A stretch of 17,418 nt of DNA from an uncultured Christensenellaceae bacterium. GTDB lineage: Bacteria; Bacillota; Clostridia; Christensenellales; Pumilibacteraceae. The notes below the pieces were generated by a model. That model made no database searches, was not told the origin of the DNA, and was given only the letters and a program-made list of their open reading frames with translations. Shown here one piece after another: positions 6,891 to 14,213 of the stretch (positions are counted from its first letter, which is position 1; each line of letters opens with the position of its first letter). A program made the position numbers and the translations under genes. The DNA lies in NCBI GenBank assembly GCA_910587025.1, contig CAJUKR010000037.1:1-17418 (forward strand), in the 5' to 3' direction.

Positions 6891-7850
6891 CTATTTTATT
6901 TTACGCATGACCGGACGCCCGTCCGCAAGAATTTTTCCGAGCTTGTTCATCATCGATTTTTTATGCGGCGCAAGCGAATGGGCATAGGTCGAAAGCGTGA
7001 TCGCGGGGCTTTTGTGTCCCATGATGTCCGCCAGTGTTTTTATATCCATACCGTTTTCGATCGCACGGGTGGCGAATGTATGCCTGAGCGCATGAAACCC
7101 GAGATGCTTGATACACAGTTTTTTCAGTATCCGCGCGAAAGTGCGCTGATACGAGCGTATGGATACCGCGTTGCCTCGGCGGCTCACAACGTATTCGCAA
7201 TTGCTTTTTCTCTTCATCTGACGGATATACGGCATGATCTGACGCGGGATCGGGATTATGCGGTAAGAGCTCGGGGTTTTGGGCGAACCGAGCAGTTTGG
7301 TATAACCGCCGCCCCAACTGTCGCGACATGTTTTCGACACCGTCATAAGACAACGTTTCATGTCGATGTCGTCCCACGTCAGCGCAAGCAGTTCGCCTAT
7401 ACGCAAGCCTGTATACATCGTCAGAAGTATCCCGTAAAGCGACACATCCTTTTTCAAGAAAACATATTCCTCGATCCTGCGCTGTTCTGTAAGCGCGAAA
7501 CAGTTCACTTTGGAATTCGCTTCTTCGGACTTCGGGCGGCACATCATGCCCGCGCAATGCCGTTCGACGATGCCCGTATTGACAGCCTGATCGAGCGACT
7601 GCTGCACCATGGATATAATGTCGCTCACGGTGTTTGCCGAAAGACCGATACCGCCGCCGCGATCAGTTCCGAGCAACGTGTTGACAAACTCTTGCAAAAC
7701 GGTAACGCTCAGTTCGGACGGCGTATACTCACCCAGATGCGGCTGTATATACAACCGCACAGCGCAGGCATACTTATCGTACGTGCGCGATTTTACACTC
7801 GGTTTGATATACAATTCCAACCATTGACCGAGCCACTCCCTGTACTTCAT
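6891..7850 (-). CDS. Tyrosine recombinase / phage-type integrase, stand-alone
   Basis: 319 residues. Residues 1-105 form an N-terminal SAM-like core-binding domain (YREWLGQWLELYIKPSVKSRTYDKY). The catalytic domain (about 115-300) carries the full set: Arg150 (TGLRIGE), probable Lys191 (SPKTPSSYR), His253 and Arg256 (HALRHTFA), His279 (MGHKS) and Tyr289 (STYAH). It resembles Tn916/phage integrases more than XerC/XerD and lacks the extra N-terminal arm-binding domain of many of them. CGGAGG sits 9 bases before the ATG. There is no excisionase, relaxase or phage gene nearby; the gene lies alone between the ridA and guaA terminators. It may be the relic of a lost element or a domesticated recombinase. 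All catalytic residues are intact. Confidence 0.93.
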   Translation of the reverse strand: MKYREWLGQWLELYIKPSVKSRTYDKYACAVRLYIQPHLGEYTPSELSVTVLQEFVNTLLGTDRGGGIGLSANTVSDIISMVQQSLDQAVNTGIVERHCAGMMCRPKSEEANSKVNCFALTEQRRIEEYVFLKKDVSLYGILLTMYTGLRIGELLALTWDDIDMKRCLMTVSKTCRDSWGGGYTKLLGSPKTPSSYRIIPIPRQIMPYIRQMKRKSNCEYVVSRRGNAVSIRSYQRTFARILKKLCIKHLGFHALRHTFATRAIENGMDIKTLADIMGHKSPAITLSTYAHSLAPHKKSMMNKLGKILADGRPVMRKIK

Positions 7851-7899
7851 TGTCTTTTACCTCCGTTGTATGGAATATAATCGTAATTTCTGTTTCGGC

Positions 7900-7928
7900 A
7901 TAGTAGTATATTTCCCGATAAAAAACAA
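7900..7928 (-). promoter_or_regulatory. Tentative promoter of the recombinase gene
   Basis: On the minus strand TTGTTT (7928-7923), 17 bases, TACTAT (7905-7900). Both boxes are imperfect. It lies immediately downstream of the guaA terminator, where an independent promoter would be needed. Confidence 0.35.
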
Positions 7929-7935
7929 ATGATAC

Positions 7936-7970
7936 GCAAAAACAGCCGAACCGCTACGGTTCGGCTGTTT
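7936..7970 (-). terminator. Terminator after guaA
   Basis: A perfect 14-base inverted repeat (7940-7953 and 7957-7970, core CAGCCGAACCG/CGGTTCGGCTG) with a three-base loop ends in TTTTT on the minus strand. It starts 20 bases after the guaA stop and separates guaA from the recombinase gene. Confidence 0.85.
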
Positions 7971-7989
7971 ATAATAATATACGGCTATG

Positions 7990-9519
7990 TTATTCCCATT
8001 CAATAGTTGCGGGGGGTTTGGACGTAATATCGTACGCTACGCGGTTAATGCCTTTTACCTCGTTTACTATACGCGAAGAAATGATCTCGAGTACATCGTA
8101 AGGAATGCGCGCCCAGTCGGCGGTCATTCCGTCCACGCTGGTAACGGCGCGGATGCCGCAAACGCGGTCGTAAGTGCGCTCGTCGCCCATGACGCCCACG
8201 GTCTGAACGTTTGTAAGCACGGCGAAATACTGCCATATCTCTTTATCCAGTCCCGCTTTCGCGATCTCCTCGCGGAAGATCCAGTCCGCTTCCTGAAGTA
8301 TCCCGACCTTCTCTGCCGTGACCTCTCCGATGATACGTATACCGAGCCCCGGTCCGGGGAAAGGCTGACGCATAACTATCGACGACGGAAGTCCGATCTC
8401 GAATCCGCAGGCGCGCACTTCATCCTTGAATAAGTCGCGGAGCGGCTCGACGATCTCTTTGAAATCGACTACGTCGGGCAAACCTCCGACGTTGTGATGG
8501 CTCTTGATCTTTGCCCCCGCGCCGAGGCCCGACTCGATAACGTCGGGATATATCGTTCCCTGCACGAGATAATCCACCGCGCCGATCTTCTTCGCTTCTT
8601 CCTCGAATACTTTTATGAATTCCGCGCCGATGATCTTGCGCTTTTTCTCCGGCTCGGTCACGCCTTTGAGTTTTTTCAAAAACCGCTCGCCCGCGTCTAC
8701 GGCTATAAGATTCATGCCCTGTTCGTCACGGAACACGCGCACGATCTCTTCCGTTTCATTCTTACGCATAAGACCGTGATCGACATAAACGCAGATAAGG
8801 TTCGGGCACGCTTTGTGGACGAGAGTCGCGGCGACCGCCGAATCCACGCCGCCCGAAAGCGCGCAAAGCACTTTCTTATCGCCTATTTTTTCTTTGAGCG
8901 CGGAAATGGTGCGCGACGCGAAATTACCCATGGTCCAGTCGCCTTTCGCGCCGCAGACATTGTACAGGAAGTTGCGAAGGATCTTTTCGCCCTCTTCGGT
9001 GTGCATGACCTCGGGATGGAACTGCACGCCGTACAAGCCGCGCGCGGTGTTCTCCATCGCGGCTACCGGACAAGTGGGCGTGGTCGCGGTGACGACGAAT
9101 CCGTCGGGAAGTTTCTCGACATAGTTCGTATGGCTCATCCAGCACAGCGACTCCTTTTTCACTCCGTCGAAAAGAAGAGAGGAGCTTACGTTGAGTTTCT
9201 GTCTTCCGTACTCCCTCGCGCCCTGTCCGACGACGCCGCCCTCGAGGTCGGCTATGAGCTGACAGCCGTAACAGATACCGAGAATGGGCACGCCCGACTT
9301 TATAAGTTCTTTTTCCACTTTCGGCGCGCTTTCGTCGTAAGTATTGCTCGGTCCGCCCGTGAATATTATTCCTATAGGCTTTTTCTCGAGCAGTTTCGCG
9401 GTAGGCGTGGTATAAGGCAAAAGCTCGCAGTATACGTTATGCTCGCGCACGCGGCGGGCAATGAGCTGATTGTACTGTCCGCCGAAATCGAGCACTATGA
9501 GTGTCTGTCGTGTTTCCAT
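7990..9519 (-). CDS. guaA: GMP synthase (glutamine-hydrolysing)
   Basis: 509 residues from the ATG at 9519, the normal family size. The class I glutamine amidotransferase domain has the nucleophile Cys83 (GICYGCQ) and His168/Glu170 (VQFHPEV). The ATP pyrophosphatase domain has the P-loop SGGVDS at 222-227. The C-terminal dimerisation domain ends in the typical KPPATIEWE. It converts XMP to GMP with ATP and glutamine. The frame is open 68 codons further upstream, but that stretch runs into the preceding methyltransferase gene and has no family similarity. GGGAGG is 13 bases before the ATG, a little far. It follows the TrmH-like gene by 41 bases, so the two are probably cotranscribed. No purine riboswitch is seen in that gap. 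Confidence 0.97.
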   Translation of the reverse strand: METRQTLIVLDFGGQYNQLIARRVREHNVYCELLPYTTPTAKLLEKKPIGIIFTGGPSNTYDESAPKVEKELIKSGVPILGICYGCQLIADLEGGVVGQGAREYGRQKLNVSSSLLFDGVKKESLCWMSHTNYVEKLPDGFVVTATTPTCPVAAMENTARGLYGVQFHPEVMHTEEGEKILRNFLYNVCGAKGDWTMGNFASRTISALKEKIGDKKVLCALSGGVDSAVAATLVHKACPNLICVYVDHGLMRKNETEEIVRVFRDEQGMNLIAVDAGERFLKKLKGVTEPEKKRKIIGAEFIKVFEEEAKKIGAVDYLVQGTIYPDVIESGLGAGAKIKSHHNVGGLPDVVDFKEIVEPLRDLFKDEVRACGFEIGLPSSIVMRQPFPGPGLGIRIIGEVTAEKVGILQEADWIFREEIAKAGLDKEIWQYFAVLTNVQTVGVMGDERTYDRVCGIRAVTSVDGMTADWARIPYDVLEIISSRIVNEVKGINRVAYDITSKPPATIEWE

Positions 9520-9560
9520 TTGCGGGTTGTCGACCTCCCTGTCGTTGTCGTCAAAATATA

Positions 9561-10268
9561 TCAATTGAATTTTGCTTTCGTAAATTCGTAAAGCCCTATC
9601 GCGACCGCCTGCGGAAGATTCAGCGAATCTATATCGCGGGAATGCGGTATCACGACGGGCGTGCCGCAGTCGGCAAGCTCGGGCGGCAGACCCGCCCCTT
9701 CGTTTCCGAACACATACGCGCACGGTTCAACGCCCGGCGTCGTACCGAGCGGCGCGGAACGACCGTCCAACATGAACAGATATTTATGCTCGGTATGCGC
9801 GACGGCATAGTCTTCCCACGAAGGAAAAAGCGAAATGTCGAGCGCGAATATCGCGCCCATAGACGCACGGACGGTACGCGGATCGTAAACATCGGCGGAT
9901 TCGCCCACGACCGCAAGACGGCGCACACCGAACCCGAGCATTGTACGCATGATCGTACCGAGATTGCCCGCGTCGGACGGACGCACGAGCGTCACGTGGG
10001 TTTCGGCGGCAAACGGCGCATAACGCTTCCGAAACGCGCCGACGACAAACGTATTGCCCTTCTTCGCAACGCGTTCGACGTCGCGGTCGGAAACATATAC
10101 CTTGTCCGCAACGGGCGAAAGTATTTCTTCCGCTTCCTTTGTCATACGGAAACGCGAATGCAGAGCGACGGCGACGACGTCGCACGGTCTGCGCCCGACG
10201 AGTTCCATCGTCGGGAACGCGCCGAGAGTATACGAAATATCGCCTGTTTTGTCGTATGCGCGAAACAT
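9561..10268 (-). CDS. TrmH/SpoU family RNA 2'-O-methyltransferase
   Basis: 235 residues. The C-terminal SPOUT domain shows motif 1 (RPSDAGNLGTIMRTMLGFG, about 94-112), motif 2 (YVFGNEGAGLP) and motif 3 (SRDIDSLNLPQAVAIGLYEF), which form the knotted S-adenosylmethionine site. The N-terminal part (ISYTLGAFPTMELVGRRP) is the small substrate-binding region seen in a Clostridia subgroup. It probably methylates a ribose in rRNA or tRNA, but the target is not predictable. No Shine-Dalgarno precedes the ATG at 10268; the -10 box TATACT ends six bases before it, so the transcript is predicted to be leaderless. guaA follows in the same direction. Confidence 0.88.
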   Translation of the reverse strand: MFRAYDKTGDISYTLGAFPTMELVGRRPCDVVAVALHSRFRMTKEAEEILSPVADKVYVSDRDVERVAKKGNTFVVGAFRKRYAPFAAETHVTLVRPSDAGNLGTIMRTMLGFGVRRLAVVGESADVYDPRTVRASMGAIFALDISLFPSWEDYAVAHTEHKYLFMLDGRSAPLGTTPGVEPCAYVFGNEGAGLPPELADCGTPVVIPHSRDIDSLNLPQAVAIGLYEFTKAKFN

Positions 10269-10274
10269 GGTAAC

Positions 10275-10303
10275 AGTATAAATTATACCGCGGCAAAAGT
10301 CAA
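10275..10303 (-). promoter_or_regulatory. Promoter of the TrmH-like gene (leaderless geometry)
   Basis: On the minus strand TTGACT (10303-10298), 17 bases, TATACT (10280-10275). Seven bases downstream is the A of the ATG at 10268. A TATAAT also occurs inside the spacer, but it lies only 10 bases from this -35. Confidence 0.7.
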
Positions 10304-10316
10304 CGATTTGCGGCGG

Positions 10317-11144
10317 TCAAGCGCGGCGAAGTATATTGCGATTATAGTGATATATGTACTGCTGAGCAAGCCCTGCGAGTTCGCCGTACCGTGCGAGATA
10401 ATAAGCTCTGATCTTCGCGTTCGTATCGAGTTCGTCCGTGCCGAGAGCCTGCTCCATCCAGGTATCGACGGGAAAAGTGTCGCCACGCCCGAGTCCGAAC
10501 AGCATTATGCAGTCAGCGACCTTGGGTCCCACGCCTTTGACGGTCAGAAGTTTTTTCATCGCCGCCGCGGTATCCGCCGCCTTCACATCGGCGATAAATC
10601 CGTCAGTAACGGTACGCGTCGCTTCGTACAGATACGGCGCGCGGTAACCCGCCCCGAGCATAGCGAAATCCTCGGCTTTGAGAGCGGCGAGTTCTTCTCT
10701 CGTCGGGAAAGCGTGACCGTTTTCCGTCTTTTTTCCCGCCGCCGCGCATATCGCGGATATGATCTTTTTTATCCTCGGGATATTGTTGTTCGCCGATATT
10801 ATAAACGAAATTATCATCTCGAACGGGTCTTGCCTCAGCAGGCGCACTCCGCGAGCGGCCTGCGCGGCAACGGTCAGTTCGGGAAACGCCGCGAGCTTTG
10901 CGTTCAGTTCGGCATAATCGGTATCGAAAGCAAAGTAGCGTAAAAAATAATCGACATCGCGAGTGACGACCGTTACCGTATTTCCCGACTGTTCGGCATG
11001 ACAGAATTTATCGGCAGACCATACGTCGTATCCGCTTCCCGCGGGCACGAACCTGAATATCTGTCCGCACTCGAGCGTATCGGAGAGAGAAAAGCATTCG
11101 GCGTCCGTGACCGTAAATCCGCAATTTTCTTTGGTTATCGGCAT
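10317..11144 (-). CDS. ogg: OGG1-type 8-oxoguanine DNA glycosylase / AP lyase
   Basis: 275 residues. It aligns in outline with eukaryotic OGG1 and clostridial Ogg: an N-terminal beta domain, SANNNIPRI (residues 117-125, compare NNNIARI of human OGG1), and a helix-hairpin-helix LLTVKGVGPKVADCIMLFGL followed by FPVDTWM. The catalytic Lys208 (equal to human Lys249) and Asp227 (human Asp268) are present. It would excise 8-oxoG opposite C and nick the abasic site, the first step of base-excision repair of oxidised guanine. GGAG lies 11 bases before the ATG. It lies 70 bases downstream of spoVG on the same strand, with an imperfect hairpin between. Confidence 0.9.
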   Translation of the reverse strand: MPITKENCGFTVTDAECFSLSDTLECGQIFRFVPAGSGYDVWSADKFCHAEQSGNTVTVVTRDVDYFLRYFAFDTDYAELNAKLAAFPELTVAAQAARGVRLLRQDPFEMIISFIISANNNIPRIKKIISAICAAAGKKTENGHAFPTREELAALKAEDFAMLGAGYRAPYLYEATRTVTDGFIADVKAADTAAAMKKLLTVKGVGPKVADCIMLFGLGRGDTFPVDTWMEQALGTDELDTNAKIRAYYLARYGELAGLAQQYIYHYNRNILRRA

Positions 11145-11168
11145 AGATATATATTACTCCATACAATA

Positions 11169-11196
11169 AGCGGAAGAGGCTTTCGCTTCTCCCGCT
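11169..11196 (-). terminator. Imperfect hairpin between spoVG and ogg, possible leaky terminator
   Basis: The minus-strand arms AGCGGGAGAAGC and GCCTCTTCCGCT pair over 12 positions with one G-U and one mismatch and a GAAA loop. The following bases (TATTGTATGG) are not a good U-run, so partial termination or an mRNA 3'-end structure is more likely than full stop. Confidence 0.4.
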
Positions 11197-11214
11197 CATA
11201 TAATTTGTCTGTAC

Positions 11215-11499
11215 TTATGCTTCGGAAGACGTTTCCGCGGCGGCAAGCGCCTTTTCGTATTCGGCAAGAATGATCTTACCGAGTTCGGCGCGGGTCTCGC
11301 TGTTGAGCGGATGAACGATGTCCTTATACTCGCCCTCCGGAGTCTTTTTCGACGGCATAGCGATAAAGCATCCCTCCGTACCCTCGATGATTTTTACGTC
11401 GTGGACGACGAAGCAATCGTCGATAGTCACGGACGCAACGGCTTTGAGTTTACCGTCGCCCTTTTTCACTAACCTTACACGTACTTCGGTAATGTTCAT
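11215..11499 (-). CDS. spoVG: SpoVG RNA-binding regulator
   Basis: 94 residues from the ATG at 11499. The sequence follows SpoVG closely: MNITEVRVRLV, KLKAVASVTIDDCFVVHDVKI, FIAMPSKKTPEGEYKDIVHPLNSETR. In Bacillota SpoVG is a small RNA/DNA-binding regulator affecting sporulation, cell division and surface properties. AGGGAG precedes the ATG at good spacing, which fixes the start; the open frame upstream to 11646 covers the promoter and is not coding. Presence of spoVG alone does not prove sporulation, as it is kept in many non-sporulating species. Confidence 0.96.
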   Translation of the reverse strand: MNITEVRVRLVKKGDGKLKAVASVTIDDCFVVHDVKIIEGTEGCFIAMPSKKTPEGEYKDIVHPLNSETRAELGKIILAEYEKALAAAETSSEA

Positions 11500-11572
11500 T
11501 TCTCCCTTCCTCAATCGTTTTTTGACGACGAGCAACACATAAAATCCGCATTTTCGCCGTCCTGTTATGCTT

Positions 11573-11601
11573 ATTATATCATAGCTTTTGCCATTTTGCA
11601 A
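11573..11601 (-). promoter_or_regulatory. Promoter of spoVG
   Basis: On the minus strand TTGCAA (11601-11596), 17 bases, TATAAT (11578-11573). The leader is about 67 bases and carries the ribosome-binding site. This looks like a sigma-A promoter rather than the sigma-H promoter known for B. subtilis spoVG. Confidence 0.7.
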
Positions 11602-11604
11602 TAC

Positions 11605-11620
11605 TTTTTTTCGAAAAAAA
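11605..11620. promoter_or_regulatory. A/T-tract palindrome between divergent spoVG and marR promoters
   Basis: TTTTTTTCGAAAAAAA is a perfect 16-base palindrome lying 3 bases upstream of the spoVG -35. It could serve as an UP element or a bent binding site; an AT-rich box upstream of spoVG is known in B. subtilis. Function here is inferred only from position. Confidence 0.35.
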
Positions 11621-11655
11621 TCGTAAATCGGTGAAAAATTCCACACATAACACGC

Positions 11656-11684
11656 TTGACTAATGCGAGATGTTATTATATAAT
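11656..11684 (+). promoter_or_regulatory. Promoter of marR-cysE-cysS
   Basis: TTGACT (11656-11661), 17 bases, perfect TATAAT (11679-11684). The ATG at 11695 is 10 bases after the -10, so the leader is only about 4 bases. Confidence 0.8.
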
Positions 11685-11694
11685 TACCAATGTA

Positions 11695-12102
11695 ATGTCT
11701 AACTTCGGAGAAAAATTGATCGAGCTCAGAATCGCTACGCGCGGAGCGTGCAATTTCGAACGCGGCAAAGGCTGTGCCGTAACGTTACGCACGAAAGCGT
11801 TGTATCTGCTCTCGAAAAAACCGCGGTCGCCCATCGAGCTTATGGAGCAGCTTTGTATGGTCAAAAGCAACCTCGCGCTTCTTGCGGGAAAAATGGTCGA
11901 CGACGGCGCCGCCGAAAAGCTCAGGGGATCGGAGGACAGACGCGTGATCTCCTATCGCATAACGGAAAGGGGCGAAGCCGAACTTGCCGAAGCGCTGACA
12001 AAACTGGAAGAAAAGTTCAAAGGCATATTCTCGAACGAAAAAGAACGCGGCGAAGGAATAAAAAAATTCGACGACCTGCTCGATCTGCTGTCGTTCATCT
12101 GA
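11695..12102 (+). CDS. MarR-like winged-helix regulator
   Basis: 135 residues from the ATG at 11695. The centre has the winged-helix pattern: ALYLLSKKPRSPIELMEQLCM, a recognition helix near KSNLALLAGKMVDDG, then the wing LRGSEDRRVISYRITERG (about 76-93), which is the MarR signature. The C-terminal helix (94-135) would help dimerise. Three cysteines (19, 27, 54) occur in the N-terminal half, two within GACNFERGKGC, so a thiol-based switch is possible but unproven. No ribosome-binding site is seen; the leader is about 4 bases. It is the first gene of an operon with cysE (5-base gap) and cysS (3-base gap), suggesting control of cysteine supply or thiol stress. Longer starts upstream would lie inside the promoter. 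Confidence 0.8.
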   Translation: MSNFGEKLIELRIATRGACNFERGKGCAVTLRTKALYLLSKKPRSPIELMEQLCMVKSNLALLAGKMVDDGAAEKLRGSEDRRVISYRITERGEAELAEALTKLEEKFKGIFSNEKERGEGIKKFDDLLDLLSFI

Positions 12103-12107
12103 GGTTT

Positions 12108-12755
12108 ATGAAAAGAAAAGTAAACAAAATAAAAATGGATCTCAAAGCCGCGCTCGAACACGACCCCGCGGCAAAAAGTGCGCTCGAAATCATTCTGACG
12201 TATAACGGTTTTCACGCTCTCGTGTATTACCGACTGGCGCACTTCTTTTTTACGCACGGTTTTCGTCTGCTCTCGAGAATGATCTCGTCGTTTGCGAGAA
12301 GAAGAACGGGTATAGAGATCCACCCCGGCGCGAAGATAGGCTACGGCGTATTCATCGACCACGGAACGGGCGTCGTCATAGGCGAAACGACCGAAATCGG
12401 AAACAACGTGACTATATATCAGGGCGCGACACTGGGCGGCACGGGCAAAGACACGGGCAAGCGTCACCCCACCGTCGAAAGCGGAGTAATGATCAGCGCG
12501 GGCGCGAAAGTGCTCGGTCCGATCACGATCGGACGGAATGCGAAAATCGGCGCGGGCAGCGTAGTGCTGCACGATGTGCCCGCAAACGCGACGGTAGTCG
12601 GCGTCCCCGGAGTAGTCGTACGACTGAACGGCGAACGCGTGGACGACCTCGACCAGTGCCTCCCCGACCCCGTCGAGGACAAAATGGCGGCTCTCGAGCG
12701 CAGGATAGCCGAGCTCGAAACGGCGCTTGCGGAAAAGGGAAATAGCAAGGAATGA
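12108..12755 (+). CDS. cysE: Serine O-acetyltransferase
   Basis: 215 residues from the ATG at 12108 (or 206 from ATG 12135, which begins MDLKAALEHDPAA, close to the usual start of this family). Short Gram-positive form. A helical N-terminus (residues 10-65) is followed by a left-handed beta-helix of hexapeptide repeats with IDHGTGVVIGET (83-94, Asp84/His85), TLGGTGKDTGKRHPTV with His120, and VGVPGVVVR. It acetylates serine to O-acetylserine, the carbon skeleton for cysteine. A GAGG lies only 3 bases before the first ATG, slightly short. After residue 185 there is an added coiled-coil-like tail (MAALERRIAELETAL) in place of the usual feedback-sensitive end. It lies between marR and cysS in one transcript. 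Confidence 0.94.
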   Translation: MKRKVNKIKMDLKAALEHDPAAKSALEIILTYNGFHALVYYRLAHFFFTHGFRLLSRMISSFARRRTGIEIHPGAKIGYGVFIDHGTGVVIGETTEIGNNVTIYQGATLGGTGKDTGKRHPTVESGVMISAGAKVLGPITIGRNAKIGAGSVVLHDVPANATVVGVPGVVVRLNGERVDDLDQCLPDPVEDKMAALERRIAELETALAEKGNSKE

Positions 12756-12758
12756 TTT

Positions 12759-14144
12759 ATGATAGTATATAACACGCTTACACGCAGAAAAGAAGAGCTC
12801 AAAACCGTCCGCCCCGGCGAAGTCGGAATGTACTCGTGCGGACCGACCGTTTATTCGCAGGCGCACATGGGAAATATGCGCGCGTATCTCTTTATGGATA
12901 CACTCCGCCGCGTCGTGACTTTCAACGGGTATAAACTGACCGGCGTAATGAACATAACCGACGTCGGACACCTGACGAGCGATGCGGACGACGGCGAAGA
13001 CAAAATGCAGACGGCGGCGAAAAAAACTGGTAAAACTCCGTGGGAGATCGCCGCGCATTTCACCGATCTGTTTCTCAAGGATATCGAAAGGCTGAATATC
13101 GGACGTCCCGAGATCATCGCCAAAGCGACCGAACATATCGACGATATGCTCGCTTTCGTGGAAGCGCTCGTAGAAAAAGGCTATGGATACGAAACGAGCG
13201 ACGGCATATATTTCGATATTTCCCGATTCCCCTCTTACGGCAAACTGTCCGGCAACAACAGACTGGACGACAACATCGCCGGCGCGCGCGTTGACGTAAA
13301 TACCGAGAAACACAACCCCGCAGACTTCGCGCTCTGGAAAAAAGCGCCTAAAGAACACATCATGCAATGGGATTCGCCCTGGGGTCGGAGTTACCCCGGC
13401 TGGCATATAGAGTGCTCTGCGATGTCGAGAAAATACCTTGGAGACACATTCGACATACACACGGGCGGCGTCGATCACATTCCCATTCACCACGAAAACG
13501 AGATCGCGCAGTCCGAAGCTCTGCTCGGTCATCCCGCGGTGAATTATTGGATGCACGTCGAATTCATGCAGGTGGACGGGCGGAAGATGAGCAAGAGCCT
13601 CGGAAACACCTATACGCTCGATCAGCTCGAAGAACGCGGATACTCGCCCATGGATTTCAGATATTTCTGTCTGAACACGCATTACCGAAAAAAGCTCAAC
13701 TTCACTTTCGAAGGCATGGACGCGGCAAAGACGGCTTATGCGAGATTGCTCGCACTCCTTAAAAACTGCGCCGCAAGCGACGTAAAAACAGACGCCGCGA
13801 TAATAGAAAACTTCCGCAAAGAATTTTCGGAAGCGGTAAGCGACGATCTCAATATTCCGCTCGGTATGGGAGCGCTGTGGACGCTCCTTCGCAATCCCCC
13901 GTCGCGCGACATATACGACGCCGCGATGTGGGCGGATACCGTCCTCGGACTGTCCCTCGACAAATGCACCGAAGAAGTCAAGACGGATGTGCCTTCGGAA
14001 GTAAAAGCCATCGCCGAAAAACGGTGGGCGGCAAGGCTCGCAAAGGACTGGGCGACAAGCGACGCGCTCCGCGCCGAGCTTGCGTCGATGGGCTGGAGCG
14101 TCAAAGACGGCAAAGAAGGCTATGAACTAACCGAAAACAAATAA
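12759..14144 (+). CDS. cysS: Cysteinyl-tRNA synthetase
   Basis: 461 residues, normal length. Class I synthetase marks: HMGN at 36-39 (the HIGH box) and KMSKS at 276-280. All four zinc ligands used for cysteine recognition are present: Cys27, Cys219, His244 and Glu248, with the same spacing as in E. coli CysRS. The C-terminal part is the helical anticodon-binding region (DALRAELASMGWSVKDGKEG). It charges tRNA-Cys with cysteine. AAGGAA lies 8 bases before the ATG at 12759, 3 bases after the cysE stop, so the genes are cotranscribed. In many Bacillota this operon is preceded by a cysteine T-box; none is present here. Confidence 0.97.
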   Translation: MIVYNTLTRRKEELKTVRPGEVGMYSCGPTVYSQAHMGNMRAYLFMDTLRRVVTFNGYKLTGVMNITDVGHLTSDADDGEDKMQTAAKKTGKTPWEIAAHFTDLFLKDIERLNIGRPEIIAKATEHIDDMLAFVEALVEKGYGYETSDGIYFDISRFPSYGKLSGNNRLDDNIAGARVDVNTEKHNPADFALWKKAPKEHIMQWDSPWGRSYPGWHIECSAMSRKYLGDTFDIHTGGVDHIPIHHENEIAQSEALLGHPAVNYWMHVEFMQVDGRKMSKSLGNTYTLDQLEERGYSPMDFRYFCLNTHYRKKLNFTFEGMDAAKTAYARLLALLKNCAASDVKTDAAIIENFRKEFSEAVSDDLNIPLGMGALWTLLRNPPSRDIYDAAMWADTVLGLSLDKCTEEVKTDVPSEVKAIAEKRWAARLAKDWATSDALRAELASMGWSVKDGKEGYELTENK

Positions 14145-14160
14145 AAATATTCACAGCAGC

Positions 14161-14195
14161 AAAGAACAGGCATAAATTCAATGCCTGTTCTTTTT
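14161..14195 (+). terminator. Terminator after cysS
   Basis: A perfect 13-base stem (AAAGAACAGGCAT, 14161-14173, with ATGCCTGTTCTTT, 14181-14193) with a seven-base loop ends in a five-base T-run (14191-14195). It closes the marR-cysE-cysS operon. Confidence 0.88.
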
Positions 14196-14213
14196 CCGCA
14201 ATTCCGACTTTTT

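Noticed and set aside
7851..7989. att site beside the recombinase
   Set aside because: I compared the two flanks by eye and found no direct repeat longer than a few bases; the inverted repeats are adequately explained as terminators.
9520..9560. Purine riboswitch or other leader before guaA
   Set aside because: The gap is only 41 bases, too short for the aptamer, and holds just the ribosome-binding site.
8494..9591. A plus-strand open frame of 365 codons
   Set aside because: It is antisense to guaA and has no family features.
9520..9723. N-terminal extension of guaA by 68 codons
   Set aside because: It overlaps the end of the methyltransferase gene, is Arg-rich and lacks family similarity; the ATG at 9519 gives the exact GuaA N-terminus.
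9501..10943. A plus-strand open frame of 480 codons
   Set aside because: It lies opposite guaA, the TrmH-like gene and ogg, all of which have clear family motifs. It is rich in Arg/His with no recognisable domain, and reflects third-position bias.
11748..12107. N-terminal extension of cysE
   Set aside because: It is an out-of-frame reading of marR; serine acetyltransferase similarity begins only after 12108.
11952..13682. A minus-strand open frame of 576 codons
   Set aside because: It is antisense to marR, cysE and cysS, crosses three genes, and shows no domain pattern or ribosome-binding site.
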